A stretch of DNA of 64,000 nt from Fructobacillus cardui (GCF_023218935.1 NZ_JAJIAL010000007.1); one strand, 5' to 3'; counted from the first letter of the stretch, positions 1 through 8,562 are shown. Program-made: numbers and translations. The notes: generated by a model not told the origin, from the letters alone.

Positions 1-173
1 ATCAATTGTTTCTTTAGGGCAGAAAGCGGCAAAAAACCAGCTTCTTCCTTATTATCAATTTGCATTTTAGCGCCACAACCAATGCAATATAATCCCTCAG
101 CTAAAGCTTCCTGGACCTCTTCATCGGTTGCAATCGTTTGCACTTGTTCTTGCTCAAATTCTTTTTCTGTCAT
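1..173 (-). CDS. yqeH: Ribosome biogenesis GTPase YqeH, N-terminal part (runs off window)
   Basis: Only the first 57 codons are in the window. After an acidic, Gln/Glu-rich start comes CIGCG (Cys30 and Cys33), the first half of the N-terminal zinc finger of the circularly permuted GTPase YqeH, which assists assembly of the 30S subunit. The GTPase domain lies outside. The start codon shares one base with the stop of the upstream yqeG (TAATG), so the two are translationally coupled. The yqeG-yqeH order is the conserved Firmicutes order. Identification rests on the zinc-finger motif and the neighbour; the rest cannot be seen. Confidence 0.85.
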   Translation of the reverse strand, partial: MTEKEFEQEQVQTIATDEEVQEALAEGLYCIGCGAKMQIDNKEEAGFLPLSALKKQL

Positions 174-736
174 TAATTTTTATCATTTTCCCTAGCAGAA
201 ACAGCTTCCTTGAAAGTTGCGTGCCAGATTAGCGGGTGCTTTTGGCTATAAATCAGTTTTTTAGCTAGCTTTTCAAGTGTCCGGTTAAACCATGTTTGCC
301 ACATGTCTGATTCGACCAATTGCTTGACCAAAACTGATTTAACGCCAGCCAAGTGAGCCGCCCAAACATCAGTTAACATCTGATCGCCAACCATCAACAC
401 GTCTTCTTTTTGCAAGCCCTGCTTTTTGAGTACCTTCAAAATACCACGCGGCATCGGCTTCAAGGACCAGGCAACATAGTCAACATCCAAACCAGAAACA
501 GCCTTCTCGACTCGGTCCCAGGTGTTATTTGAAACCACGACAACCTCAATCCCGGCTGCTTTAATTTCTTTTAACCAAGCATGCAATTCTGGTGTCCCAT
601 CGGGGTTATTCCAAGCCAGCAACGTATTATCTAAGTCTGTTAATACGGCTTTTACGCCTTGGTCTTTTAACTCCGCCACCGATAAGTTATAGACGGACTC
701 AACCGTATAGGTGGGCTTTAAAAAATTAAGGGGCAT
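173..736 (-). CDS. yqeG: YqeG-family HAD phosphatase
   Basis: 187 aa, normal length for the YqeG/HAD-IIIA family. The HAD motifs are visible: DLDNT with nucleophile and acid/base Asp34 and Asp36, VVSNN with Ser69 (motif II), Lys93 (motif III) and GDQMLTD around 117-123 (motif IV). The family is a cytoplasmic phosphatase of unclear substrate, found next to yqeH and other ribosome-assembly genes in most Firmicutes. The start is supported by an AAGGAAG Shine-Dalgarno (SD) six bases before the ATG. It is the upstream partner of yqeH in what looks like an operon. Confidence 0.93.
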   Translation of the reverse strand: MPLNFLKPTYTVESVYNLSVAELKDQGVKAVLTDLDNTLLAWNNPDGTPELHAWLKEIKAAGIEVVVVSNNTWDRVEKAVSGLDVDYVAWSLKPMPRGILKVLKKQGLQKEDVLMVGDQMLTDVWAAHLAGVKSVLVKQLVESDMWQTWFNRTLEKLAKKLIYSQKHPLIWHATFKEAVSARENDKN

Positions 737-796
737 ATCTGTCTTCCTTTTTTATTTCCTTAGTCCCTATTATACACGATTAGGCCTTTCTTCGAG

Positions 797-829
797 CAAA
801 AAAGGACCCCTTAACGGGGCCCTTTTGTT
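797..829 (-). terminator. Rho-independent terminator after the secreted muramidase-like gene
   Basis: On the minus strand a GGGCCCCG/CGGGGTCC-type stem with a TTAA loop is followed by seven T. It lies between yqeG and the secreted protein gene that ends at 847. Confidence 0.85.
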
Positions 830-846
830 TTCCGATTTTTTATAGC

Positions 847-1506
847 TTAGTACCAACCATTACTTTGGAAGTGACTAATAGCATTTGCTACAGAACCATA
901 GCGGGCAGCAATATAAGCCTGCATAGCCTGTAATTGAACGGCATAATTACCTTGGTAATTTTGGCCAGGTACATAAGTTGCATAGGCCGCAGGAGACAAT
1001 TGCCCGATACCATAGAATTGTCCGTTTTGTGCATTCACGTTTCCGCCTGATTCACGAGAAATCAACCAGTTAATGTCACCAGAGGCTGTTGAAGTTGTTG
1101 CAGCTGCTGATGTCGTTGCTGTTGATGCGGAAGAAGTTGATGCAGCTGCCGTGCTTGTCGATGAAGCTTGGGCAGCAGTTGAAGTGGCCACAGGCGTAGC
1201 TTGTGCTGCCTGAGTTGTCGTTGCAGACAACGAAGTCACTTGGCTTTGACTGTTGGAGGTATCGTCAGATGAACTGGCAGTGTCATCATCAGATGAAGCA
1301 ACAGTCTGGCTAGCTGCAGTATTTTCCAAGCTCTTGAGATTATCAACAGATGAAACGGCAGTAGAAACCTTCTTAGTGTTCACTGAATCAGTAACCTTGA
1401 CCGCTTGGTCAGAGGTTGATTTTCCTTTATTAAATTGTGTGTTGGCGGCAGTCAGTGCTAAACCGGCTACGGCCATACTTGTAAGTAAAACTTTATTAAA
1501 CATCAT
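847..1506 (-). CDS. Secreted aggregation-promoting-factor-like protein with C-terminal muramidase/transglycosylase-type domain
   Basis: 219 aa. A short signal sequence (hydrophobic run VLLTSMAVAGLALTAA) leads into a long low-complexity Ser/Thr/Ala region (about 30-145), then a compact C-terminal domain of about 75 residues beginning WLISRESGGNVNAQNG and ending HFQSNGWY. That end and the catalytic-type Glu in RESGG match the Apf / stationary-phase secretory proteins of lactobacilli, thought to be surface-bound cell-wall hydrolases acting in shape or aggregation. The start is placed at ATG 1506; a TTG at 1524 is also in frame, but the SD-like GGGGA lies between the two. It is monocistronic, with its own terminator. 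The SD region is duplicated (see the repeat at 1509-1552). Confidence 0.82.
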   Translation of the reverse strand: MMFNKVLLTSMAVAGLALTAANTQFNKGKSTSDQAVKVTDSVNTKKVSTAVSSVDNLKSLENTAASQTVASSDDDTASSSDDTSNSQSQVTSLSATTTQAAQATPVATSTAAQASSTSTAAASTSSASTATTSAAATTSTASGDINWLISRESGGNVNAQNGQFYGIGQLSPAAYATYVPGQNYQGNYAVQLQAMQAYIAARYGSVANAISHFQSNGWY

Positions 1507-1508
1507 GG

Positions 1509-1552
1509 TTATTATTTTCCCCAATCAATGTTATTATTTTCCCCAATCAATG
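1509..1552. repeat. Exact 22-bp tandem duplication covering the ribosome-binding region
   Basis: Two perfect head-to-tail copies (1509-1530 and 1531-1552). On the minus strand each copy carries TTGGGGAAAATAATAA, so the secreted-protein mRNA has two identical SD-like sites 22 bases apart in front of ATG 1506. Confidence 0.95.
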
Positions 1553-1668
1553 TTACGAGAATATTAAAACAGATAACGCTTCCGTAACGTTCATCAGGAA
1601 AATATACAAACACAGGATTTTTTGTATAAGAAATACTCGATTTCGAGAAATTCTCGCTTATCTAAGTG

Positions 1669-2988
1669 TTATTTCTTTCGATTCAACCACCCGTACAGTG
1701 GCAAACCAGCTAGAACTATGATAACCGAAATTCCGATTCCATGCAAATCGTTAATAATTTCAGAAATCTCAACGTAGAGTGAACCCAAGATAGCCACAAT
1801 GGGAATAACAGGGTAAAACGGCATTGAGAAAGTTCTTTTCAGCCCCTTTGGATCTTGTCGGCGCAATTTAAAGGCACCAATAAAGACCAGGATATAGAAC
1901 AAGAAAGTCACGAAGATCGCGTAATCCGATAATTGATCAGGGTCCGTCAAGGCCATCATCAGGTAGGCAATGGCAACCATTAACCAAATTGCGGCATTCG
2001 GCGTCTTGGACTTGTGGTTGATTTTAGCAAAAGTTTTAGCAAAAGGGAAGTCTCCTTTTTTAGCCATCACATACAAAATCCGTGGAAACGAGACAACCTT
2101 ACCGTTTAACGTACCGATTAATGAAACCAAAACAGCAACCGAAAGGACACGGCCACCCCAGTAACCAAAAGCATTTGTTGCCATCTTCAATGTGGTGTTT
2201 TCCCCCAAAGCAACAATTTCATTAGCAGTTAATGAACGATAGGCCCCGTAAGAAATACCCATATAGGCCACAATCACAATCAAGATTCCGGTAATGATTG
2301 CCTTTGGCAAGACTTTTTGTGGTTTTCTGATTTCACCAGAGATGTTTGCTAATGTCACCCAGCCATCATAGGCGAAAAGCGTAGCCAAAACAGCGACTCC
2401 AAAGCCACCAGCACTTGAGTGCGACATCGTCGTCACCATCTGACCTAAGGCATCATGCTTTCCAAAGAAAAGGCCGAAAATAATCAAGGCGATAATCGGC
2501 AACATCTTAATCACAGTTGTTAAGACCTGGAACCCGGCGGAAAAATGGTTTGGAATCGAGTTTAACAAACCAACCAGAGCGAGGGCCACCATGCCGGCAG
2601 GCAACGACCACACACTCTTTAAACCAAACAGAGAAACAAATAAAACACCAAAGTAAGCAGAGATTGCCCCCATCATCGCTGGACCGTAAAAAATCACCTG
2701 CATCCAACCAGCCAAATAACCGGTTGTTTTACCGTATAGATGAGTTAAGTAAGAATAGATGCCACCCGTTTCCGCCATTTGTGAGCCAACTTCGGCTACC
2801 GTCATGCCGGCGGTCAAGGTCAGGATTCCTCCCGCCAACCAAGCCCAAAGGGCAGTATTCGTATCACCTGCGGTTTGCAGGACAGATCCCTGCTTAAAGA
2901 AAATCCCAGAACCGATGATGGTTCCGATCACTAATGCTAACGATGACCAGAGACCAAATCCTCTGTTCAACTTTTCTTCTTCTGCCAT
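1669..2988 (-). CDS. APC-superfamily amino acid permease (SteT/LAT-like)
   Basis: 439 aa with hydrophobic segments spread over the whole length, as in 12-helix APC permeases. The N-terminal GTIIGSGIFF is the substrate-backbone-binding unwound helix 1 motif of the APC fold. The WAWLAGGILTLTAGMTVAEVG and ETGGIYSYL segments resemble the LAT-type serine/threonine exchanger SteT group rather than proton symporters. It would sit in the cytoplasmic membrane and exchange or import neutral amino acids; the true substrate cannot be read from sequence. The start is supported by GGAGG seven bases before the ATG. It appears to be monocistronic. Confidence 0.85.
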   Translation of the reverse strand: MAEEEKLNRGFGLWSSLALVIGTIIGSGIFFKQGSVLQTAGDTNTALWAWLAGGILTLTAGMTVAEVGSQMAETGGIYSYLTHLYGKTTGYLAGWMQVIFYGPAMMGAISAYFGVLFVSLFGLKSVWSLPAGMVALALVGLLNSIPNHFSAGFQVLTTVIKMLPIIALIIFGLFFGKHDALGQMVTTMSHSSAGGFGVAVLATLFAYDGWVTLANISGEIRKPQKVLPKAIITGILIVIVAYMGISYGAYRSLTANEIVALGENTTLKMATNAFGYWGGRVLSVAVLVSLIGTLNGKVVSFPRILYVMAKKGDFPFAKTFAKINHKSKTPNAAIWLMVAIAYLMMALTDPDQLSDYAIFVTFLFYILVFIGAFKLRRQDPKGLKRTFSMPFYPVIPIVAILGSLYVEISEIINDLHGIGISVIIVLAGLPLYGWLNRKK

Positions 2989-3193
2989 GAATGGCCCTCC
3001 AATTTAGATGAAAATTTAACATTCCTATTCTAGCATATCTTCGGACATTCTGAATATATTTTCTCATAATCAATTTAACATAATAAAAAATCCGAACATT
3101 GTCAGCTTTTTATCTGATTTTATTTCTTTATATTTGCCGAAAGATTGAAAAAAGATACCATAATATTCTAACTAAGCTCTTCTCAAAAGGCAA

Positions 3194-3220
3194 GAAAAAA
3201 AGGACCTTGCGGTCCAATTT
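3194..3220 (-). terminator. Terminator of the PTS EIIC-like gene
   Basis: GGACC stem with GCAA loop and GGTCC, followed by seven T on the minus strand, directly after the gene ending at 3231. Confidence 0.88.
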
Positions 3221-3230
3221 CATGTTTATT

Positions 3231-4385
3231 TTAAAGTTCTTGCTTTAAGTCTTCTGGTTCGAAAAGGTGCAAAACTTTGACGAAAATAAATTGAGTCAAC
3301 AAACCTACCACGACAGGAATAACTACCCAGGCCAATAGCGCAACAACTGGTGAGATAAAGTTATTCATGACTGAACTTGGTACGGCAGCATCCTTAATCA
3401 TTGATTGCAATGGTGAAACCAAACCAATATAACCGAAACCGGCAGTTGTTGGCGTTCCTTGGATGTCAAAGAGTGCCACTGCGATACTTGATAATGCACC
3501 CGAAAACATGAAGGACAAAATCATCACAGGCTTCTTAAAAATTGAAGGCATCATTCCCTTCATCGCTCCTAAGAAGATGGCAACCGTTGTTCCCTTCTTA
3601 TTGACCTTCCATGAGTTCAAAAGCAAGATAATTGTTGTAGCAACAACACCCATGGCTGCTGCACCAGAAGCCATTCCATGTAAGTTAATGGCCAAGGCAA
3701 TTCCAACTGTTGAAATTGGTGTGATAATGATGACGGCAAAAGCCATTCCAATCAAGATAGACATTGGTAATGGGGCTAATTTAGTGAAAACTTCCACCAT
3801 ATCCCCAATCCAAGTCGTAATCCGAGCGACATAAGGTGCAATTACCTTACCAAACAAACCAATGCCACCAGCAACAATAATTGGTGACAAGATAATCGCT
3901 ACCGAGCCAAAACCGGCCAGATAACGGTCAACCAGCCAGATAGCCAAAACAGCTAGACCAGCTACCAACATCGCATTGATCACATCACCAGCGCCGTTAG
4001 CAACAAAGAGACGCGTTGGAACAGCCAATGTCTTACCAGAAACGGGTTGTACCGTACCAGCCTTAACCATTGCCCATTGAATTGAGTTTGAAGCAGCAAC
4101 TGTTGCCAGTGCTACAACGCCCGCGTCAAGAGCCTTCATCTTGAAGTTCATCGCCACGGCCATTCCGATTAGGAATGGAATCATTGATGTAAAAAGTGTC
4201 AAAATTGCTGAGTAATCAGCCCCAAGGGGTGTCTTACCCAGACCTGAAAATTGAATGATGTACTTCATCACGGCTGATGGTAGCACACCGATTAAGATTC
4301 CTTGGGCGGACCCGGAAAGAACCTTAAAGAAGAAGTCCTTCACGCCCAATGGCGTTTTACCGGAAAACTGTTCTGCTGTTGTCAT
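3231..4385 (-). CDS. PTS-type EIIC membrane protein (PTS_EIIC_2-like family)
   Basis: 384 aa, strongly hydrophobic, about ten membrane segments. Segments such as GILIGVLPSAVMKYII, PFLIGMAVAMNFKMKALDAGVV and the C-terminal SPLQSMIKDAAVPSSVMNNFISPVVA resemble the stand-alone PTS IIC family found in Lactobacillales without adjacent EIIA or EIIB genes. No other PTS subunit is nearby, so whether it phosphorylates a sugar or is a secondary transporter is unknown. The start at 4385 is preferred because GGAGGA lies seven bases upstream; a GTG at 4403 would sit inside the inverted repeat. Monocistronic. Confidence 0.78.
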   Translation of the reverse strand: MTTAEQFSGKTPLGVKDFFFKVLSGSAQGILIGVLPSAVMKYIIQFSGLGKTPLGADYSAILTLFTSMIPFLIGMAVAMNFKMKALDAGVVALATVAASNSIQWAMVKAGTVQPVSGKTLAVPTRLFVANGAGDVINAMLVAGLAVLAIWLVDRYLAGFGSVAIILSPIIVAGGIGLFGKVIAPYVARITTWIGDMVEVFTKLAPLPMSILIGMAFAVIIITPISTVGIALAINLHGMASGAAAMGVVATTIILLLNSWKVNKKGTTVAIFLGAMKGMMPSIFKKPVMILSFMFSGALSSIAVALFDIQGTPTTAGFGYIGLVSPLQSMIKDAAVPSSVMNNFISPVVALLAWVVIPVVVGLLTQFIFVKVLHLFEPEDLKQEL

Positions 4386-4397
4386 ATTTTTCCTCCG

Positions 4398-4420
4398 CTT
4401 CACATCTTATAATTGTGAAG
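4398..4420. promoter_or_regulatory. Inverted repeat CTTCACA-N9-TGTGAAG next to the SD of the PTS gene
   Basis: Perfect 7-bp arms (4398-4404 and 4414-4420) abut the GGAGGA SD. A further TTGTGAAG half-site occurs near 4463. The half-sites resemble the TTGTGAA/TTCACAA of Rex-type or Crp-type operators but the spacing is not classic for either, so it may instead be an mRNA hairpin that masks the SD. Confidence 0.5.
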
Positions 4421-4609
4421 TTTTTATATTGCACAAAATAGTATAACAGGTCTTTTTGAAATTGTGAAGTCCATTACAGAAATTTTTGTGCCCATTACCC
4501 CAATTTAATAGACTTTCACTTGTTTATAATCATTATCATTTCACTTATAAATCGCAAAAATACAACGTGAAATTCATAATTATTTCATCAAAATTCGGAT
4601 TTTACAAAA

Positions 4610-4623
4610 TTTTGTGCACAAAA
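4610..4623. promoter_or_regulatory. Palindrome TTTTGTGCACAAAA
   Basis: A 14-bp perfect palindrome in the 250-bp AT-rich gap upstream of the PTS gene. Half-sites GCACAAAA and TTTTTGTGC recur near 4432 and 4483. Candidate operator; the factor is unknown. Confidence 0.45.
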
Positions 4624-4624
4624 A

Positions 4625-4650
4625 AGCTCAAACTATTCCTAATTTGAGCT
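4625..4650 (-). terminator. Terminator of the upstream D-hydroxyacid dehydrogenase gene
   Basis: AGCTCAAA ... TTTGAGCT stem followed by six T on the minus strand, just after the stop at 4658. Confidence 0.85.
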
Positions 4651-4657
4651 AAAATTC

Positions 4658-5653
4658 TTAATATTCTAAAGCGTTATCTGATGCTTGACCATTCGCAAAG
4701 GCTAGTGCAGCACTCATTGATTGGTAAACCATTTCGTGGATTGCCTTTGTTGTGTAAAAGGCAACGTGCGGTGTGATTAAGACGTTATCACGAGCAATCA
4801 AGTCGGCCAATTTTTCATCAGGCAACTCTTCATGCGACCAATCATGTTCAAAGATACCAACTTCGCCCTCGTAAACATCCAAGGCTAAATCAGAAATCTT
4901 ACCAGAATCCAAAGCAGCAATCGCAGCATCCGTATCGATTAGGTTACCCCGTGATGTATTGACAATCACAACGCCATCCTTCATCTTAGCAAGACTTTCA
5001 TCATTAACTAAGTGAACGTTTTCAGGAACACCTGGCACATGCAATGAAATGGCATCGGCTTGTGCAAAGAGTTCATCCAAGGTGTCAACGTACAAACCTT
5101 CTTCTTGCAACTTCTTGTTTGGGAATTTATCATAGGCAATGACTTTAGCGCCGAAGCCCTTCAAGATGTTAATGGCTTTACAACCAATGTTACCAGTACC
5201 GATAACACCAACAGTTTGCATCCGGACTTCACGACCAATTGTTGGCGCCCAGCGCAAATCATGCTTAGCAACCTTTGCATCCATTGGCTTCGTGCGGCGA
5301 AGCAAGCGAGACAATTGAATCATCGCATGTTCGGCGATGGCATTTGGTGAATAAACAGGAACGTTTGAAAGGTTAAAGTCTAAACGCTTAGCAGCTTCAA
5401 AATCAATTGTTTCCGTTCCGACATTACGTAGGGATAGGTTCTTGATTCCTAAATCAGCCAAACCTTCTAAGACATCTGCCCCATAAGGGTCGAGCTGCAA
5501 AGTGACAACAGAATTAGCTCCCTTAGCCAGGGCAACTGTATCAGCGGTCAACACTTCGTTCGTGTAATCAACCTCAACAGTGGGGTTTTCTTCTTGCCAG
5601 CTTTTCAAAGCTGGTACTTCGTCATCACGAATTCCATAAGCAAAAACTTTCAT
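4658..5653 (-). CDS. D-2-hydroxyacid dehydrogenase, D-LDH paralogue with D-hydroxyisocaproate-type substrate loop
   Basis: 331 aa. Catalytic Arg235, Glu264 and His296 and the NAD-binding GTGNIG with Asp175 are all present, so it should be active. It is a tandem neighbour of a canonical D-LDH (5859-6854). The two proteins are nearly identical between about residues 98 and 190 but differ much more elsewhere. In the substrate loop this copy has Leu52 with LQLDPYG where the neighbour has Tyr52 with YQQLDYT. From published work on lactobacillal D-LDH, Tyr52 favours pyruvate and Leu there favours larger 2-keto acids, as in D-HicDH. I therefore infer reduction of branched or larger 2-keto acids rather than lactate formation. 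Start set by GGAGG five bases before the ATG. It has its own terminator. Confidence 0.85.
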   Translation of the reverse strand: MKVFAYGIRDDEVPALKSWQEENPTVEVDYTNEVLTADTVALAKGANSVVTLQLDPYGADVLEGLADLGIKNLSLRNVGTETIDFEAAKRLDFNLSNVPVYSPNAIAEHAMIQLSRLLRRTKPMDAKVAKHDLRWAPTIGREVRMQTVGVIGTGNIGCKAINILKGFGAKVIAYDKFPNKKLQEEGLYVDTLDELFAQADAISLHVPGVPENVHLVNDESLAKMKDGVVIVNTSRGNLIDTDAAIAALDSGKISDLALDVYEGEVGIFEHDWSHEELPDEKLADLIARDNVLITPHVAFYTTKAIHEMVYQSMSAALAFANGQASDNALEY

Positions 5654-5822
5654 TTCGACCTCCATTAATCCAGTTATTTATCGCTAGAAGTATAATACGC
5701 TCTTTTAAGTAAAAGGTCAACTAAATTGTCCAATTATAAACCGCTTGATAATCGTCCCTCAGACTAAAAAAGGAATCTCACCGCTAATTTTTTAATCGAC
5801 TCAAATGGCAAACAAATAAAAA

Positions 5823-5846
5823 AGCTAGGAACAATTATTCCTAGCT
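5823..5846 (-). terminator. Terminator of ldhD
   Basis: AGCTAGGAA/TTCCTAGCT stem plus six T on the minus strand, between ldhD and its paralogue. Confidence 0.88.
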
Positions 5847-5858
5847 CTTTAAAATCAA

Positions 5859-6854
5859 TTAAAACTTAACTGCGATGGCTGGTGTTTCGCCCTTAGCAAA
5901 AGCAACAGCGGCATCAAATGATTGGTGAACCATTTCGTCAACGGCCTTAGTAGTATAGAAGGCGATGTGTGGCGTAACCAAGACATTGTCGCGAGCAATC
6001 AAGTCCGCAATCTTTGGATCAGGGAATTCCTTACCTGACCAGTCTTCGTTGAACAAGCCAACTTCTTCTTCATAAACATCCATGGCAAAATCAGAAACCT
6101 TACCTGAGTTCAAACCATCGATAATAGCATCGATGTCCATCAAGTTTCCACGAGAAACGTTAACCAAGACAACGCCGTCCTTCATCTTAGCGATGCTGTC
6201 CTTGTTAATCAAATGATGGTTTTCAGGAACACCAGGAACGTACAATGAAATGGCATCGGCTTGTGCATACAAGTCATCCAATGAATCAACGTACAAGCCT
6301 TCTTCTTGCAATTCCTTGTTTGGGAACTTGTCGTAAGCAATAACCTTAGCGCCGAAGCCCTTCAAGATATTGATTGCCTTACGACCGATGTTACCAGTAC
6401 CGATAACACCAACAGTTTGCATCCGCATTTCACGACCGATAGTTGGTGCCCAACGCAAGTCATGCTTAGCAACCTTAGCGTCCATTGGCTTCGTACGACG
6501 AAGCAAACGAGACAATTGAATCATTGAATGTTCTGCAATGGCGTTTGGTGAATAAACTGGGACGTTTGAAACGTTGAAGCCCAACTCCTTGGCAGCATCG
6601 AAATCAATGTTGTCAGTTCCAACGTTACGCAAAGACAAGTTCTTAACCCCAACTTCAGCCAAGGCCGTCAAAGTTTCCTTTGTGTAGTCCAATTGTTGGT
6701 AAACAACAGCTGAATCTGACCCCTTAGCCAATTGAGCAGTTTCGGGCGTCAACAATTCTTGCGTGTAACCAACCGTTACATCTGGGTTCTTCTTTTCCCA
6801 ATCTTCCAAAGCTGGCTTTTCATCATCACGAATTCCGTAAGCAAAAATTTTCAT
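5859..6854 (-). CDS. ldhD: D-lactate dehydrogenase
   Basis: 331 aa, the standard length, with very high resemblance to Leuconostoc D-LDH from the first residues (MKIFAYGIRDDEKP) on. It reduces pyruvate to D-lactate with NADH in the cytosol, the main redox outlet of heterofermentative metabolism. Arg235, Glu264 and His296 form the catalytic set; GTGNIG at about 152-157 and Asp175 bind NAD; Tyr52 is the pyruvate-specific residue. GGAGGA before ATG 6854 rules out the 13-residue upstream extension. It is monocistronic and ends in a strong hairpin. The tandem paralogue downstream probably arose by duplication. Confidence 0.95.
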   Translation of the reverse strand: MKIFAYGIRDDEKPALEDWEKKNPDVTVGYTQELLTPETAQLAKGSDSAVVYQQLDYTKETLTALAEVGVKNLSLRNVGTDNIDFDAAKELGFNVSNVPVYSPNAIAEHSMIQLSRLLRRTKPMDAKVAKHDLRWAPTIGREMRMQTVGVIGTGNIGRKAINILKGFGAKVIAYDKFPNKELQEEGLYVDSLDDLYAQADAISLYVPGVPENHHLINKDSIAKMKDGVVLVNVSRGNLMDIDAIIDGLNSGKVSDFAMDVYEEEVGLFNEDWSGKEFPDPKIADLIARDNVLVTPHIAFYTTKAVDEMVHQSFDAAVAFAKGETPAIAVKF

Positions 6855-6924
6855 TTTCGTCCTCCAAATTAACTTTCTAACAATATTATACACTAAAATT
6901 AATCAAAAAATCTGGTTAAATTAC

Positions 6925-7533
6925 TTATTTTTTCAAAGTAATTGGCTTTTCGCCAGCCTTTTCCATGATGCCGTCAATCAAACCGTATTCTAAGGTTTCT
7001 TCGGCAGACATCCAGAAGTCACGTTCTGTATCGTGTGCAATTTCATCCAAGCTCTTACCAGAACCATCGGCTAAAATCTTGTTCAACTTGTTACGCGTCT
7101 TAGTCAATTGGTCGGCAATAATGGCCATATCGGTTTGCTGTGTACCACCGGCTGCCCCACCCATTGGTTGGTGAATTAGGTATTCGGCGTTTGGCAGCAT
7201 AAAGCGGTGCCCCTTTTCACCAGAGGCGGCAATGATGGTTCCCATTGAAGCTGCCAATCCCATAACAATCGTTGTCACGGGGGCCTTAATGAAGTTCATC
7301 GTGTCTGTAATCGACAAACCAGCGGTCACAGAACCACCTGGTGAGTTAATATACATTGCAATTTCTTTTTCAGGATCTTGGGCTTCCAAGAAGAGTAGCT
7401 GGGCAACAATCGATGTTGCCATGCTATCCTCAACCTCACCTTGAACCAAAATAATTCGGTCCTTCAGTAAACGGGAAGGCAAGTCATAGGATTCACGCCC
7501 ATTGGCGGTTTGTTCAATTACTCCTGGCCACAT
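6925..7533 (-). CDS. clpP: ATP-dependent Clp protease proteolytic subunit
   Basis: 202 aa, usual length. The serine-protease triad is visible as Ser96 (GLAASMG), His121 (LIHQPMGG) and Asp172 (ERDFWMSAEEA-like segment). It forms the tetradecameric proteolytic chamber that works with ClpX, ClpC or ClpE in stress response and protein turnover. The start MWPGVIEQT at 7533 has AAGGAG upstream; an extension to 7578 has no support. It follows whiA closely, an arrangement seen in many lactobacilli, so it may be co-transcribed. I saw no CtsR-type operator in the short gap. Confidence 0.95.
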   Translation of the reverse strand: MWPGVIEQTANGRESYDLPSRLLKDRIILVQGEVEDSMATSIVAQLLFLEAQDPEKEIAMYINSPGGSVTAGLSITDTMNFIKAPVTTIVMGLAASMGTIIAASGEKGHRFMLPNAEYLIHQPMGGAAGGTQQTDMAIIADQLTKTRNKLNKILADGSGKSLDEIAHDTERDFWMSAEETLEYGLIDGIMEKAGEKPITLKK

Positions 7534-7616
7534 AGCAATACTCCTTTGTAGTGTTCTTAAAATATAATTGTAACGCACTTTATCAAGAAACTAAAATAAA
7601 GGCGAATGATTTCAAA

Positions 7617-8561
7617 TTAAATATTGTCCAAATCAAAGTCACCACCAGATTGAATTAAATCAGCTAATTTCGCTAATTTACGCATACGATGGTTTGCTCC
7701 CGATTTAGAAATTTCTAAAATATCGCCAATTTCAGCCAAGGAACCATCAGGGTGGTCGAGTCGGGCTCTGGCAAAATCAGCTAACTTAGCTGGTAACTCA
7801 TCAAGGTCACCAATTTCTTTTTGGATGGTCAAAATTGCTTGGACTTGGCTATTGGCTGCAACAGCCGTGCGCTGCATGTTGGCGACATCGGCGTTATTCA
7901 TCCGATTGACCGAATTCCGGGTATCGCGAGCAATCCGGATATCGGCAAAATGAAGCATGGTTTGTACAGCACCAATTAGTTTTAGAAAATCAACAATTTT
8001 TTCAGCTCGTTTCATATAAACAATGTAACCAGAATGTCGGGGAGTCACCTTGACCTGAAGGTCAAAGTTTGTCATCAAAGCAACCAATTGCTCAGCTAGC
8101 TCCTCATGGCCAGTGTAGATTTCCAAATGGTAATTGGCCTTCTCCGGTGAGTTTACCGAACCAGCGGCCAAAAAAGCCCCTCGCAAGAAGGCTTGCTGCT
8201 TTTTTTGGCTGTTCAATAACCAAGCCGGTACTTCCTGGTCAATTCCCAATGGATCAACGCCCAGCTCTTTTAAAATTTGCTCAACTTGACTTTGTAAAAC
8301 AACTAAAAGCTTTTTACGGTCAGATAAAGCGGCCCGCTGATTAACCTGAACTTCCACTACCGCTGTTGGGTAAATTTGCTTAATCAAAGTATAGATACGA
8401 CGAGCAATAGCCGGATTTTCAGTTTGAACCCGGACTTCCTGCTCAATCCCCCAACTCGAAGCGCCATTCATTTGTAAAAGCGCAGCCAATTCTGATTTGG
8501 CAGCATCGTCTGAAACCTTTCGCCCGGTTAGTTCTTTTTTTACTTCTGCTGCGTACGACAT
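7617..8561 (-). CDS. whiA: WhiA, DNA-binding sporulation/cell-division regulator
   Basis: 314 aa. The N-terminal part (about 1-200) is the degenerate LAGLIDADG-like domain and the C-terminal 90 residues carry the WhiA helix-turn-helix (LAEIGDILEISKSGANHRMRK). In non-sporulating Firmicutes WhiA affects cell division and chromosome segregation. The ATG lies one base after the stop of yvcK, so translation is coupled. Confidence 0.95.
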   Translation of the reverse strand: MSYAAEVKKELTGRKVSDDAAKSELAALLQMNGASSWGIEQEVRVQTENPAIARRIYTLIKQIYPTAVVEVQVNQRAALSDRKKLLVVLQSQVEQILKELGVDPLGIDQEVPAWLLNSQKKQQAFLRGAFLAAGSVNSPEKANYHLEIYTGHEELAEQLVALMTNFDLQVKVTPRHSGYIVYMKRAEKIVDFLKLIGAVQTMLHFADIRIARDTRNSVNRMNNADVANMQRTAVAANSQVQAILTIQKEIGDLDELPAKLADFARARLDHPDGSLAEIGDILEISKSGANHRMRKLAKLADLIQSGGDFDLDNI

Positions 8562-8562
8562 C

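Noticed and set aside
4398..4480. Rex operator
   Set aside because: TTGTGAA half-sites are present, but none is arranged as TTGTGAA-N4-TTCACAA.
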